From Microbulbifer sp. YPW16 (lineage in GTDB: Bacteria > Pseudomonadota > Gammaproteobacteria > Pseudomonadales > Cellvibrionaceae), in NCBI RefSeq assembly GCF_021290385.1, contig NZ_CP089928.1, forward strand, positions 2,092,501 to 2,156,500: a DNA stretch of 64,000 nt, read 5' to 3'. Shown here in pieces: positions 17,438-27,554 of this stretch (the stretch's first letter is position 1; every line of letters starts with the position of its first letter). The notes under the pieces were generated by a model. That model saw nothing but the letters and a program-made list of their open reading frames with translations, had not been told where the DNA came from and searched no databases. Both the position numbers and the translations under genes were made by a program.

Positions 17438-19966
17438 TCACCTGGCGATCATGACCCGATCCCCTGTTTTCAGGTTAACAGCAAATAATGCCTGATGATT
17501 ATAACCTGTAAAGTAAGCGACCAACCCATCCTGAGAAATAGCGACAGACCTTATATTCATAAGGAATTCTCCCTCCCCTGCAGATTGGTCTGCCACCACT
17601 GCCCGATCTCCAGTCTCAATGTCTAGCAAAGAAATTTGGTCAAAATCAGACCTAATCAACAGGGATTTTCCGTCAGGCATCAAGTCGAGATCAGCCACGC
17701 CGTTCATGTATGGCCCTACCCCCTGATAAGGTTCATATATTGTTGTTCTATCTCCAGAAGCAACGTCAATCGAAAAAACCCTTGCGGAATCCGTTCCGCC
17801 CAAGCCCGCGTCGGCAACGAAAATTCTATCCGTCGCAGAGTCATAATTAATGCCTGTAGGATTAATAAACCCTTCGCCAGATCCAATTTCAGCGCTTGAC
17901 ACTATCTCTCGACTGAGATCCGAAAGGTTCAGCGCAATCACTGCCCCCACTTCAGCATCGGCAAAATACAGCTGATTATTCTTATTACTGAAAGCAATCC
18001 CCCGAGCGGACATAATCACAGGGCCCATACCATCTGAGTCTGCTGCAATAGAAGTTCGATCGCCGGTCTCCAAATCAACCCTCAGGACTTGGGCTGATGC
18101 ACCAGAGGCATCATCCTTCTGCTGCAATATATAAGCGGTACCTGCGACTGAATTTACCTCCATTTTTCTCGGCCACTGAAGGACCGGACCACTGCCCCGG
18201 GAAACACCAGAAACTTCAGTCCTCACACCTGTCGATAAATCAACTTTTTGCAGGGACCCGCTCCCATAATCCAGGAGGTAACCATTATTCGCTTGACCAA
18301 GGTAGAAGTCGTAAAATTCTCCCACACCGGGTCCACTACCAACAGTTTGCTCAATTATTATTGAACGTTCAGCCGTACTACTATCAACAGTGAAAACAGA
18401 ATCGGAATCCTCAGACCAACCTCCTATATCTCCGACCAGATATCGATCATAGTGGCTGTCATACAATACATTAACAGAGTATCCAGCCGTCACTCCTGAC
18501 TGCCCATTCTCAGAGAAAACCTCACTATCACCGCTATCGACAAATACCCTGTATATATCACTCCATGGCTGAGAATAAACTACAGCCTTCCTGACAGGGT
18601 CAAATGCCATTGAAAATGGGTCTGCAATAGTCGGCCCCTCTCCAACACTGGCGGATGTAGCCACTGATCGATTCCCGGTCTCCAGTTCAACTGCAATCAA
18701 CGACGCATTCGAATACACGTAAGCAAACCTGCCTTCCGTGTCTACAGTTAGCCGACTGGGGTTTGAAAACGCGATACCGGTACCAACCACGTCATTTGAG
18801 GAAACTATTTTTCGATCGCCTGTAGTTAGGCTTATTGAATAGAGAGCCTCTTGGCTCTCATCTATGCCTAACACCTGGTTTCCGAGTGGATCTATCTCTA
18901 TATCATAGATCAGCTCCGGTATTGGGCCACTTCCGACAGCCTGGCTGGAAACCACCCCTGAATCATAGGTCTCGAGGTCGATATAATCGACCAAATGTGT
19001 AGAAACATTGAGAATCAGAAGCCGATTGCGATCAACATCATGAACTATATCCCATGGTTGTCCCGGCAACCTTGTATCAGTACCTATTAAGCTATCAAAT
19101 TTACCTGATTTCAGATCAACGCGAAAAAGCCGATCGTTAGAAATTGAGGTGGAATCAAGTGCAAAGATTTTATCCGTATTAGCCTTGTCCAATGCGAAAA
19201 GTGGACGCACCAAGGTAGGCTTATTTTCTATGCTGACTTGTACAGATTTATCAATAACACCGTCTTGATATGCGTCTAATTGAATGATCGGACTTTGATC
19301 ATTGACTGGCAACGGCAAATCATTTATTAAGAAAACACCATTTTCCTGCACCTCGACAGATATCTCACCCGCTCCAGCTGTAGCCCTCACCCCGACGCTA
19401 TCAACGGCAGCCCTCGCCCTCTCAATCGAACCTACTACGCTTATTGTGCTTCCAAAGAAACGGCTCCCATTGTAAGGAAACCTGATATCCAACTGACTGA
19501 TCGGAGCGTAAGGCACAACAGTTACAATAACCTGGTCAATGGCTGAAGCGCCTTCGTTATCATTGACTGTAACCTGGAATTCGAATACAGCTTCCACCTC
19601 TACAACTGGGGCCACGAACGATATCGACTCTCCTTCCCAACTTTCTACTTCAATCGAGGGACCAGAAAGCTGCTCCCATTGGAAGCTATCAATCATTCCG
19701 TCAGAGTCTGTAGATTGCCCGGCAGACAAGAGGATGGTGGTCTCTTCATTAGCCACTATGTCTTCGCCAGCATGGGCTATCGGAGGCTGGTTTTGAGTCG
19801 TATCTCCAGTTCCAGAGCCTCCTGAACCACCCACGCCCCCAGAATCACCAGTGCCCCCTGTGCCCGATGTCGAACCACCACCGCCGCCGCCACCGCAACC
19901 GGAAACGATTATTGTGGTGCACAGAAAAATAGCCGCCAGCATGCGGCCAGGCCAGAAACATGTCAT
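17438..19966 (-). CDS. Large lipoprotein with PKD-like domain and beta-propeller-like repeats
   Basis: 842 residues. Lipobox IVSGC (Cys24) is followed by a poly-Gly/Thr/Ser linker (about 25-60). A PKD/cadherin-like domain follows (about 62-150: PPIAHAGEDIVANEET, FQVTVNDNEGASAIDQV), then a second beta-sandwich (about 155-250). From about 255 on there are repeated units of some 45-60 residues built around the phrase [LV]ETGDR[ST]/SGDRT, with LAVDTEGRFAYVYSN-like strands, as in NHL/SMP-type beta-propellers. It is probably a surface binding protein; the ligand is unknown. Base composition is clearly AT-richer than the flanks, which suggests acquisition. Confidence 0.82.
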   Translation of the reverse strand: MTCFWPGRMLAAIFLCTTIIVSGCGGGGGGGSTSGTGGTGDSGGVGGSGGSGTGDTTQNQPPIAHAGEDIVANEETTILLSAGQSTDSDGMIDSFQWEQLSGPSIEVESWEGESISFVAPVVEVEAVFEFQVTVNDNEGASAIDQVIVTVVPYAPISQLDIRFPYNGSRFFGSTISVVGSIERARAAVDSVGVRATAGAGEISVEVQENGVFLINDLPLPVNDQSPIIQLDAYQDGVIDKSVQVSIENKPTLVRPLFALDKANTDKIFALDSTSISNDRLFRVDLKSGKFDSLIGTDTRLPGQPWDIVHDVDRNRLLILNVSTHLVDYIDLETYDSGVVSSQAVGSGPIPELIYDIEIDPLGNQVLGIDESQEALYSISLTTGDRKIVSSNDVVGTGIAFSNPSRLTVDTEGRFAYVYSNASLIAVELETGNRSVATSASVGEGPTIADPFSMAFDPVRKAVVYSQPWSDIYRVFVDSGDSEVFSENGQSGVTAGYSVNVLYDSHYDRYLVGDIGGWSEDSDSVFTVDSSTAERSIIIEQTVGSGPGVGEFYDFYLGQANNGYLLDYGSGSLQKVDLSTGVRTEVSGVSRGSGPVLQWPRKMEVNSVAGTAYILQQKDDASGASAQVLRVDLETGDRTSIAADSDGMGPVIMSARGIAFSNKNNQLYFADAEVGAVIALNLSDLSREIVSSAEIGSGEGFINPTGINYDSATDRIFVADAGLGGTDSARVFSIDVASGDRTTIYEPYQGVGPYMNGVADLDLMPDGKSLLIRSDFDQISLLDIETGDRAVVADQSAGEGEFLMNIRSVAISQDGLVAYFTGYNHQALFAVNLKTGDRVMIAR

Positions 19967-20187
19967 TGCATACCCCCAGTGTAATTTTTATCGTTATCCA
20001 CAGGTTTAAGGTACATCGACCATATAAAGGCGCCCCTGCGGGGCAGACTCCAACAGGCATTACTCCAAAATTTTTGGCAAAGCTTTCTTATCGTAGAAGG
20101 AAATAACGGCAGGGATTGGTGAGCAGCAATCCCAATAAAGAAATTTGAGAACTGCCTCTCAATAATGCGAGCAGGTTGGCGCAGAAG

Positions 20188-21237
20188 CTATTTTATGTGG
20201 TCGTGGTGACTGGCCTCACGGCCTTCCAGGCTCTTTAATTGCATCGCCACGTCCAGCATCCGGTTGGCAAATCCCCACTCGTTATCAAACCAGATCAACA
20301 CTTTCACCAGTTTGCCACCGGCAACGCGGGTCTGGCTGGCATCGACGATGCCGGAGCGGGGATCGTGGTTGTAGTCGCAGGAGGCGAGGGGCTCTTCGGT
20401 GTAGCCGAGCACGCCGGCAAAATCGTTCTTTGCCGCTGCACTCAGTACATCGTTTACTTCGGCCTGGGTCACAGTGTTGTGCAATTGCACGGAGAGGTCG
20501 ATTGCGGACACGTTGACCGTGGGTACGCGCATCGCCTGGGCCTCGAAGCGGTCGGCCAGGCTGGGCAGGATACGCTCGATACCGCGGGCAAGCCCGGTAT
20601 CGACAGGAATAATGGAGGTAACCGCCGAACGGGTTTTGCGCAGGTCGGTATGGTGATAGGCATCGCTTACCGGCTGGTCGTTCATGGCGGCGTGGATGGT
20701 GGTGATCACTCCGGCATCGATACCAAACGCTTTATCCAGCGCGGCGATCACCGGGACGCTGCAGTTGGTGGTGCAGGAGGCGGCGGAGACAATGGTCTCC
20801 TTGCCAGTGAGGACATCGTCGTTGACGCCGTGGACGATGGTGGCGTCCACATCGCGGCTGGCGGGCTGGGAGAACAGGACTTTTTTTGCCCCGGCCTTCA
20901 GGTGCAGCTCTGCGCGGGCGCGCTCGGTAAAGCTGCCGGTGCACTCCAGCACGATATCAACCCGGTCTTTGCGCCAGTCCAGGTCTTCCAGCTGTTCATG
21001 GTGGGTCACCGCGATGCGGTCACCGTTAACGACCAGGGCATCGCCCTGCACTTCGACATCACCACCAAAGCGGCCGTGTACGGAATCGTAGCGGGTCAGG
21101 TGGGCGATGGTGGCGCAGTCGGCCAGCTCATTGATGGCGACGATCTGCAAACGATCGCGCGCGCCGGATTCATACAGCGCACGGAGGACGGAGCGGCCGA
21201 TGCGGCCGTAGCCGTTGATGGCAAGTCTGATACTCAT
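20188..21237 (-). CDS. epd: D-erythrose-4-phosphate dehydrogenase
   Basis: 349 residues of the GAPDH fold: NAD-binding [16 protein letters not shown], catalytic Cys155 in SAASCTTNC, substrate site [20 protein letters not shown], and C-terminal [20 protein letters not shown] after the first strands and [16 protein letters not shown] fit Epd rather than glycolytic GAPDH. The neighbour is transketolase, which makes erythrose 4-phosphate, the usual epd-tkt arrangement. Epd oxidises erythrose 4-phosphate to 4-phosphoerythronate for pyridoxal phosphate synthesis. A glycolytic side activity cannot be excluded. GGAAG lies 3 nt before ATG. Confidence 0.88.
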   Translation of the reverse strand: MSIRLAINGYGRIGRSVLRALYESGARDRLQIVAINELADCATIAHLTRYDSVHGRFGGDVEVQGDALVVNGDRIAVTHHEQLEDLDWRKDRVDIVLECTGSFTERARAELHLKAGAKKVLFSQPASRDVDATIVHGVNDDVLTGKETIVSAASCTTNCSVPVIAALDKAFGIDAGVITTIHAAMNDQPVSDAYHHTDLRKTRSAVTSIIPVDTGLARGIERILPSLADRFEAQAMRVPTVNVSAIDLSVQLHNTVTQAEVNDVLSAAAKNDFAGVLGYTEEPLASCDYNHDPRSGIVDASQTRVAGGKLVKVLIWFDNEWGFANRMLDVAMQLKSLEGREASHHDHIK

Positions 21238-21282
21238 GAACTTCCAGCCAGTATCAGCATATTGAGCTGACTCCCGTGGGTG

Positions 21283-21364
21283 CTGGATCCCGGCCGGAAC
21301 CGGGACGACGGCAGGGCAAAGTCAGGCTTCGCAGCCGTCATGCCGGCAAGTGCCGGCATCCAGG
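21283..21364. repeat. REP-like inverted pair, family C
   Basis: Two palindromic units, CTGGATCCCGGCC-type and its inverse CGTCATGCCGGCAAGTGCC..., face each other. A related pair lies at 27440-27526. The unit resembles the widespread TGGATGCCGGC...GCCGGCATGACG type of dispersed palindrome. It sits between epd and tkt and may affect mRNA stability. Confidence 0.75.
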
Positions 21365-21387
21365 TAGAAGGTCGTGCAACGCACGTT

Positions 21388-23391
21388 TTACTTCAGCAGT
21401 TTCTCGACGGTCTGCGCCACATTGTCGACGGTGAAGCCGAAATATTCCATCAGCTCGCCACCGGGGGCGGATTCGCCGAAGGTCTTCATACCGACGATGG
21501 CACCGTCAAAGCCGACAAACTTGTACCAGTAATCCTGGTGGGCCGCTTCCACAGCGACGCGGGCGCGGACGCTGGACGGCAGCACCGACTCGCGGTACGC
21601 CTCGTCCTGGTCCATGAATGCCTCGGCACAGGGCATGGAGACCACACGGATCTTGCGGCCGGACAGCTGCTTCTGGGCTTCCATCGCCAGTTCCACTTCG
21701 GAACCGGTGGCGATGATGATGGCCTCCGGCAGGCCCTCGCAGTCGGACAGCACGTAGCCGCCCTTCTCCACCTGGGCCAGCTGGCCGGCGTCACGGCTCT
21801 GCGGCGCCAGGCCCTGGCGGCTGAAGATCAGGGCGCTGGGGCCGTCGTTGCGGGCCACTGCCATCTTCCAGCTCACCGCTGACTCGGTCGCATCGCAGGG
21901 GCGCCAGGTGTACAGGTTCGGGGTGGAGCGCAGGGCGGTCAGCTGTTCCACCGCCTGATGGGTGGGTCCGTCCTCGCCCAGGCCGATGGAATCGTGGGTG
22001 TAAACAAAGATCACCCGCTGCTTCATCAGTGAGGCCATGCGCACGGCGTTGCGCGCATACTCCATGAACATCAGGAAGGTGGCACCGTAGGGCACGAAAC
22101 CGCCGTGCAGGGCGATCCCGTTCATGATGGCGCTCATGCCGAACTCGCGCACACCGTAGTAAACGTAGTTACCGGCGGCGTTATCGGAGCGCACGCCCAC
22201 GGAACCGGACCAGATGGTGAGGTTGGAGCCCGCCAGGTCGGCAGAGCCGCCGAGGAATTCCGGCAGCATGGGGCCATAGGCATTCAGTGCATTCTGGCTC
22301 GCCTTGCGCGAGGCTATCTTCTCGCCGTTTTCCTGGCACTCGCGAATGTACTCATCCGCCTTGGTAAGGAAGTCCGCCGGCAGTTCGCCGCTCATGCGAC
22401 GCTCGAATTCCGCCGCCAGCTCCGGGAACTCCTCCTGGTAGTCGGCGAAGATATCGCGCCACTCATCTTCCTGCGCCTCGCCCTTGTCGCGGGCGTTCCA
22501 GCCAGCGTAGATATCTTCGGGGATCTCGAACGGGCCGTGGTTCCAGTTCAGGGTCTCGCGCACCAGGGCGATCTCGTCATCACCCAGCGGCGCGCCGTGG
22601 CACTCCTCGCGGCCCTGCTTGTTAGGGGAACCGAAGCCGATCACGGTCTTGCAGCAGATCAGGGTGGGCCTGGCGGTCTCGGCGCGGGCCTCCTCGATGG
22701 CCTGCTTCACCGCCGCCGGGTCGTGGCCGTCGACACCCGGGATCACATGCCAGCCATACGCCTCGAAGCGCTTGGGCGTGTCATCGGTGAACCAGCCCTC
22801 AACCTCCCCATCGATGGAAATGCCGTTGTCGTCGTAGAAGGCAACCAGCTTGCCCAGCCCCAGGGTACCGGCCAGGGAGCAGGCTTCATGGGAGATGCCC
22901 TCCATCAGGCAGCCGTCGCCGAGGAAGCAGTAGGTGTGGTGATCCACCAGTTCATAGCCCGGGCGGTTGAATTGCGCCGCCATCACTTTCTCTGCCAGCG
23001 CCATGCCCACCGCGTTGGTGATGCCCTGGCCCAGCGGGCCGGTGGTGGTCTCGACACCGGGCGCGTAGCCATACTCCGGGTGCCCCGGGGTCTTCGAGTG
23101 CAGCTGGCGGAAGTTCTGCAGCTCCTCGATCGGCAGGTCATAGCCGGTCAGGTGCAGCAGGGAGTAGAGCAGCATCGAGCCGTGGCCATTGGACAGCACG
23201 AAACGGTCGCGGTCCGCCCAGTCGGGGTTGGCCGGGTTGTGCTTCAGGTAATCGTTCCACAGGACCTCGGCAATATCTGCCATGCCCATGGGCGCGCCGG
23301 GATGGCCACTCTTGGCTTTCTGCACGGCATCCATGGACAGGGCACGAACGGCATTGGCCAGTTCGGTGCGGGTCGGGTTGGAAGAAGTCAT
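21388..23391 (-). CDS. tkt: Transketolase
   Basis: 667 residues, the usual transketolase length. Visible signatures: N-terminal [21 protein letters not shown], thiamine diphosphate motif [14 protein letters not shown]...[10 protein letters not shown], and second-half [16 protein letters not shown] with the general-base His region. It moves two-carbon units between pentose and triose phosphates in the non-oxidative pentose phosphate pathway and supplies erythrose 4-phosphate. It lies upstream of epd on the same strand (150-bp gap with a REP-like pair), and divergent from sahR. Confidence 0.97.
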   Translation of the reverse strand: MTSSNPTRTELANAVRALSMDAVQKAKSGHPGAPMGMADIAEVLWNDYLKHNPANPDWADRDRFVLSNGHGSMLLYSLLHLTGYDLPIEELQNFRQLHSKTPGHPEYGYAPGVETTTGPLGQGITNAVGMALAEKVMAAQFNRPGYELVDHHTYCFLGDGCLMEGISHEACSLAGTLGLGKLVAFYDDNGISIDGEVEGWFTDDTPKRFEAYGWHVIPGVDGHDPAAVKQAIEEARAETARPTLICCKTVIGFGSPNKQGREECHGAPLGDDEIALVRETLNWNHGPFEIPEDIYAGWNARDKGEAQEDEWRDIFADYQEEFPELAAEFERRMSGELPADFLTKADEYIRECQENGEKIASRKASQNALNAYGPMLPEFLGGSADLAGSNLTIWSGSVGVRSDNAAGNYVYYGVREFGMSAIMNGIALHGGFVPYGATFLMFMEYARNAVRMASLMKQRVIFVYTHDSIGLGEDGPTHQAVEQLTALRSTPNLYTWRPCDATESAVSWKMAVARNDGPSALIFSRQGLAPQSRDAGQLAQVEKGGYVLSDCEGLPEAIIIATGSEVELAMEAQKQLSGRKIRVVSMPCAEAFMDQDEAYRESVLPSSVRARVAVEAAHQDYWYKFVGFDGAIVGMKTFGESAPGGELMEYFGFTVDNVAQTVEKLLK

Positions 23392-23568
23392 AGGGCTCTG
23401 CTCTCAGGTCAGTTTGCGGGGCCGGGCCGCATTCACCATAGGCCACGGCGGCGAAAAAGGAGGCGTATTTTCACGCAATCGGCGGCGCTGCGCAAAGGCC
23501 GGTGGCCGATTGTCGCGTTATTCACGCAACAAAATTGCTCCGCAGGTGCCGGCGCTTAAAACAACACA

Positions 23569-23618
23569 CCTGCATCAAAATATTTTTATGGAGCTATATC
23601 AAAATCCTTTGATGCAGG
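23569..23618 (+). promoter_or_regulatory. Two tandem operator-like palindromes upstream of sahR
   Basis: ATCAAAATATTTTTAT (23574-23589) and ATCAAAATCCTTTGAT (23598-23613) are 16-bp near-palindromes 24 bp apart. The whole block is also flanked by CCTGCATCAAA and TTTGATGCAGG. It ends 26 nt before the sahR start codon. AT-rich palindromes of this kind are typical ArsR-family operators, so the likely reader is SahR itself, with control of the sahR-metK-ahcY-metF set. Confidence 0.65.
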
Positions 23619-23643
23619 CTGGAACGCTGCTAGACTGCGCCTC

Positions 23644-24609
23644 ATGCCAGATTCCCAGCACGCCATCCAGCAACCGGAACAGACCATTCCGGACGCCATC
23701 CCCCAGCTGGCCGCGACCCTCAAGGCCGCGGGGGATCCGCTGCGCCTGGAGATCCTGCGCCTGCTGAGCCAGGACTCCTACAGCGTGCTGGAGCTGTGCC
23801 GCATCTTCACCCTGCGCCAGCCGGCGCTCAGCCATCACCTGAAAGTACTGGCCCAGGCCGGCCTGGTGAGCAAGCGGCGCGAGGGCAACAACCTGTTTTA
23901 CCGCCGCAGTGGTGACGGTGAGGCGCTGCGGGGCCTGTTTGCCAGCCTCGACCGCCTGCCCCTGTCCCCGGAACGGGCCGCCGCCGTGGCGACCATTGCC
24001 CGGGAGCGCGCCGAGGCTTCGCGCCGCTTCTTCGCCGACTATGGCAATCGCTTCCGCGAGCAGCAGGAGCTGATCGCTGGCTACGAAGTCTACGGCCCGC
24101 AGGTGGCCCAGCTGCTGAAGCCCGGGACCAGGGCCCTCGAGGTAGGCCCCGGTGAGGGGGAGTTTCTCGCCGAGCTGAGCCCCCGCTTCGACAACGTCAC
24201 CGCGCTTGACCTGTCCGAGACCATGCTCACGCGGGCCCGGCAGTTTGCCGATGACCGCAACCTGGCGAATATCGACTTTGTCTGCGGGGACACCCGCGAG
24301 GCCGCCGCGCGGCCACAGAGCGCCGACAGCATCGTGGTCAATATGGTGCTGCACCATACGCCGGAGCCGGCACAGATATTCCAGGACCTGCAGCAGGCCC
24401 TGAAAAGTGGCGGCCAGCTGCTGGTGGCAGAGCTGCAGGACCACCGCCAGGACTGGGCCCGCGAGGCCTGTGGTGACCTGTGGCTGGGTTTTGCCCCGGA
24501 GCAGTTGCAGGCCTGGGCGGAAGACGCCGGCCTGCAGGATGGTCGCAGCGTATACAGCGCCCTGCGCAATGGCTTCCAGATCCAGATCCGGGAATTCCTG
24601 AAACCGTAA
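23644..24609 (+). CDS. sahR: ArsR-family regulator with methyltransferase domain, SahR-like
   Basis: 321 residues. About 20-90 is an ArsR winged helix (ATLKAAGDPLRLEILRLLSQ, QPALSHHLKVLAQAGLVSKRREG). About 150-310 is a Rossmann methyltransferase with motif I ALEVGPGEGEFLAEL. In Proteobacteria this architecture next to metK/ahcY is SahR, an S-adenosylhomocysteine-responsive repressor of the SAM cycle. Here metK, ahcY and metF follow on the same strand, which supports the assignment. Ligand and repression are known from the family, not visible here. The methyltransferase fold probably serves to bind the effector rather than catalyse. Confidence 0.85.
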   Translation: MPDSQHAIQQPEQTIPDAIPQLAATLKAAGDPLRLEILRLLSQDSYSVLELCRIFTLRQPALSHHLKVLAQAGLVSKRREGNNLFYRRSGDGEALRGLFASLDRLPLSPERAAAVATIARERAEASRRFFADYGNRFREQQELIAGYEVYGPQVAQLLKPGTRALEVGPGEGEFLAELSPRFDNVTALDLSETMLTRARQFADDRNLANIDFVCGDTREAAARPQSADSIVVNMVLHHTPEPAQIFQDLQQALKSGGQLLVAELQDHRQDWAREACGDLWLGFAPEQLQAWAEDAGLQDGRSVYSALRNGFQIQIREFLKP

Positions 24610-24616
24610 TTTAACC

Positions 24617-24643
24617 GCGGGAGCCTGCCCTGGAGGCTCCCGC
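24617..24643 (+). other. Strong hairpin in the sahR-metK gap
   Basis: GCGGGAGCCT and AGGCTCCCGC form a perfect 10-bp stem with a 7-nt loop. No T-run follows (AATAACACC), so it is not a classical terminator. It could set mRNA stability or partial termination between regulator and metK. Confidence 0.55.
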
Positions 24644-24696
24644 AATAACACCGAGCATTATTTCGTTTGCCGCAGGCAAGACATGGAGACTTTCAC

Positions 24697-25917
24697 ATGA
24701 GTGAATACAGACTGTTTACCTCGGAGTCCGTATCCGAGGGGCACCCGGACAAGATCGCCGACCAGATCTCCGACGCGGTGCTCGACGCACTGCTGGCGCG
24801 CGACAAGCACGCGCGCGTGGCCTGCGAGACGCTGGTAAAGACCGGCGTGGCGGTGATTGCCGGCGAGATTTCCACCAGTGCCTGGGTGGACCTGGAAGAC
24901 CTGGTGCGCAAGGTGATCACCGATATCGGTTACACCTCCTCGGACGTGGGCTTCGACGGCGACACCTGCGGCGTGCTGAACATGATCGGCAAGCAGTCGG
25001 TGGATATCGCCCAGGGTGTCGACCGTGCCAAGCCGGAAGACCAGGGTGCCGGGGACCAGGGCCTGATGTTCGGCTATGCCACCGACGAGACCCCGACCTT
25101 TATGCCGGCGCCGGTTTACTACGCCCACCGCCTGGTGGAGCGCCAGGCCGAGGCGCGCAAGTCCGGCCTGTTGCCGTGGCTGCGCCCGGACGCGAAGAGC
25201 CAGATCACCTTCCGCTACGACGAGCACGGCAAGCCGTGCGCCATCGACGCGGTGGTGCTGTCCACCCAGCACAGCCCGGAAGTAAGCCAGGAAGACCTGC
25301 GCGAGGCGGTGCTGGAGCTGATCGTGCACCACGTGTTGCCGCAGGAGTGGCTGCACGAGGGCACCAAGTACCACATCAACCCGACCGGCAAGTTCGTGAT
25401 CGGCGGCCCCGTGGGCGACTGCGGCCTGACCGGGCGCAAGATCATCGTCGACACCTACGGTGGTTCCGCCCGCCATGGCGGCGGCGCCTTCTCCGGCAAG
25501 GACCCGTCCAAGGTCGACCGCTCCGCCGCCTACGCCGGTCGCTACGTGGCCAAGAACATTGTCGCCGCCGGGCTGGCCAAGCGCTGCGAGATCCAGGTGT
25601 CCTACGCCATTGGCGTGGCCGAGCCCACTTCCGTGTCGATCAATACCTTCGGTACCGGCAAGGTAAGTGAGGACAAACTGATCGAGCTGGTGCGCGAGCA
25701 CTTCGACCTGCGTCCCTACGCCATCTCCCGGGCCCTGGACCTGCTACACCCGATGTACCAGCTGACCGCGGCCTACGGCCACTTCGGGCGCGAGCCGTTC
25801 GAGCACACTTACAGCTGGACCGATAGCAGCGGCCAGCAACGCAGCGAGACCTTCACTGCCTTCCCGTGGGAAAAAACCGACAAGGCCGAGATCCTGCGAC
25901 AGCACGCGGGCCTGTAA
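24697..25917 (+). CDS. metK: S-adenosylmethionine synthetase
   Basis: 406 residues starting [27 protein letters not shown] lies 8 nt before this ATG, so an in-frame ATG 30 bp upstream is not needed. ATP and methionine sites are seen in the [11 protein letters not shown] stretch, the active-site loop [20 protein letters not shown] and [16 protein letters not shown]. It makes SAM from methionine and ATP in the cytoplasm. It is the first enzyme gene after sahR, with a strong hairpin between them and a REP pair before ahcY. Confidence 0.97.
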   Translation: MSEYRLFTSESVSEGHPDKIADQISDAVLDALLARDKHARVACETLVKTGVAVIAGEISTSAWVDLEDLVRKVITDIGYTSSDVGFDGDTCGVLNMIGKQSVDIAQGVDRAKPEDQGAGDQGLMFGYATDETPTFMPAPVYYAHRLVERQAEARKSGLLPWLRPDAKSQITFRYDEHGKPCAIDAVVLSTQHSPEVSQEDLREAVLELIVHHVLPQEWLHEGTKYHINPTGKFVIGGPVGDCGLTGRKIIVDTYGGSARHGGGAFSGKDPSKVDRSAAYAGRYVAKNIVAAGLAKRCEIQVSYAIGVAEPTSVSINTFGTGKVSEDKLIELVREHFDLRPYAISRALDLLHPMYQLTAAYGHFGREPFEHTYSWTDSSGQQRSETFTAFPWEKTDKAEILRQHAGL

Positions 25918-25941
25918 ACCCGGGAAATAAAGAACTTAACC

Positions 25942-26015
25942 GTAGGAGCGGCCCATGGCCGCGAACGATACACGCTTCGAGACAGGCAGAAATCGCGGCC
26001 ATGGGCCGCTCCTAC
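25942..26015. repeat. REP-like inverted pair, family A (metK-ahcY gap)
   Basis: GTAGGAGCGGCCCATGGCC... and its exact inverse face each other 28 bp apart. Each unit is itself a palindrome around CCATGG. Further copies are at 38970-39027 (pair) and 62181-62203 (single). The unit is close to the GTAGGAGCGGGC...GCCCGCG REP type of pseudomonads, which is moved by RAYT transposases; no such gene is in this window. Confidence 0.85.
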
Positions 26016-26042
26016 AGAAAACACAAATTCAAAGAGGTTGGA

Positions 26043-27428
26043 ATGAACCAGATGAGCACTGAATTCAAGGATTTCAAAGTCGCCGATATTACCCTGGCGG
26101 ACTGGGGCCGCCGCGAGATTGAAATCGCCGAGGGCGAGATGCCGGCCCTGATTGCACTGCGCGAGAAGTATCGCGCAGAGCAGCCGCTGGCCGGTGCGCG
26201 CATCATGGGCTGTATCCACATGACCATCCAGACCGCAGTGCTGATTGAAACCCTGGTGGCGCTGGGTGCCGAAGTACGCTGGTCTTCATGCAACATTTTC
26301 TCCACCCAGGACCACGCCGCCGCGGCCATCGCTGCCAGCGGTATCCCGGTATTTGCCTGGAAGGGCGAGACCGAGGAAGAGTACGAGTGGTGCCTGGAAC
26401 GCACCGTGGGTGACGACGTGGCCGGCTGGCAGCCGAACCTGATCCTCGACGACGGCGGCGACCTGACCGAGCTGCTGCATCGCAAGTACCCGCAGATCCT
26501 CGATAACTGCCACGGTATCAGCGAGGAAACCACCACTGGTGTGCACCGCCTGCAGGACATGCTGCGCGAGGGCACCCTGAAAGTGCCGGCGATCAACGTC
26601 AATGACGCCGTCACCAAGAGCAAGAACGACAACAAGTACGGCTGTCGCCACAGCCTGAACGATGCCATCAAGCGCGGTACCGACCACCTGCTGTCCGGCA
26701 AGAAAGCCCTGGTGATCGGCTACGGTGACGTGGGCAAGGGCTCCGCCGCCTCCCTGCGCCAGGAAGGCATGATCGTGAAGATCTCCGAGGTGGACCCCAT
26801 CTGTGCCATGCAGGCCTGCATGGACGGCTTCGAACTGGTTTCCCCTTATAAGGACGGCATCAACACTGGTACCGACGAGGGTATCAACAAGGAGTTGCTG
26901 GCCAACACCGACCTGCTGGTGACCACCACCGGCAATACCAACGTGTGCGATGCACATATGCTGAAAGCGCTGAAGAGTGGCGCTGTGGTGTGCAATATCG
27001 GCCACTTCGACAACGAGATCGATACCGCCTACATGCGCAAGCACTGGGAATGGCAGGAAGTGAAGCCGCAGGTACACAAGATCGTGCGCAATGCGGCAGA
27101 CAACGATCACCTGCTGCTGCTATCCGAGGGCCGCCTGGTGAACCTGGGCAACGCCACCGGCCACCCCAGCCGCATCATGGACGGCTCTTTCGCCAACCAG
27201 GTGCTGGCACAGATTCACCTGTACCAGGAGAAGTTTGCCGACCTGCCGGCGGACCAGAAAGTTTCCGCGCTGTACGTGAAAGTGCTGCCGAAGAAACTGG
27301 ACGAGGAAGTCGCCCGCTACATGGTCGAGGGCTTCGGCGGTGTGATCACCCGCATGACCGAGGACCAGGCCAAGTATATCGGCGTTGCCGTGGAAGGCCC
27401 GTTCAAGCCAGAAAGCTACAAGTATTAA
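26043..27428 (+). CDS. ahcY: S-adenosylhomocysteine hydrolase
   Basis: 461 residues from the ATG at 26043, which follows an AGAGG site; earlier in-frame ATGs lie inside the REP repeat. Signatures: [16 protein letters not shown], the NAD-binding segment [20 protein letters not shown], and the C-terminal [15 protein letters not shown]...KPESYKY. It splits S-adenosylhomocysteine into adenosine and homocysteine, relieving product inhibition of methyltransferases. Third gene of the sahR-metK-ahcY-metF set. Confidence 0.97.
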   Translation: MNQMSTEFKDFKVADITLADWGRREIEIAEGEMPALIALREKYRAEQPLAGARIMGCIHMTIQTAVLIETLVALGAEVRWSSCNIFSTQDHAAAAIAASGIPVFAWKGETEEEYEWCLERTVGDDVAGWQPNLILDDGGDLTELLHRKYPQILDNCHGISEETTTGVHRLQDMLREGTLKVPAINVNDAVTKSKNDNKYGCRHSLNDAIKRGTDHLLSGKKALVIGYGDVGKGSAASLRQEGMIVKISEVDPICAMQACMDGFELVSPYKDGINTGTDEGINKELLANTDLLVTTTGNTNVCDAHMLKALKSGAVVCNIGHFDNEIDTAYMRKHWEWQEVKPQVHKIVRNAADNDHLLLLSEGRLVNLGNATGHPSRIMDGSFANQVLAQIHLYQEKFADLPADQKVSALYVKVLPKKLDEEVARYMVEGFGGVITRMTEDQAKYIGVAVEGPFKPESYKY

Positions 27429-27439
27429 TTGAACCGAGA

Positions 27440-27526
27440 CTGGACGCCGGCGCGAGCCGGCGTGACGATGCTGGTTGCAAGATCGTCATTCCGCCCTGCC
27501 GCACTCCGGCACCGGGCGGGGTCCAG
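27440..27526. repeat. REP-like inverted pair, family C (ahcY-metF gap)
   Basis: CTGGACGCCGGCGCGAGCC... is followed after a short spacer by an inverted, more diverged unit CGTCATTCCGCCC...GGGGTCCAG. It is related to the pair at 21283-21364. It begins 12 bp after the ahcY stop and ends 29 bp before metF. Confidence 0.65.
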
Positions 27527-27554
27527 CCCCTCGGGGACTGGAAAAGACAGTATC

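Noticed and set aside
20239..21270. Long plus-strand open frame antisense to epd
   Set aside because: It mirrors the epd coding sequence on the other strand, has a His/Gly/Val-rich shadow composition and no ribosome site.
22105..23559. 484-codon open frame antisense to transketolase
   Set aside because: Shadow of a highly biased coding gene; no family features.
25918..26042. Possible SAH riboswitch in the metK-ahcY gap
   Set aside because: The gap is almost filled by the REP inverted pair; no pseudoknot-like conserved SAH-riboswitch core is visible.
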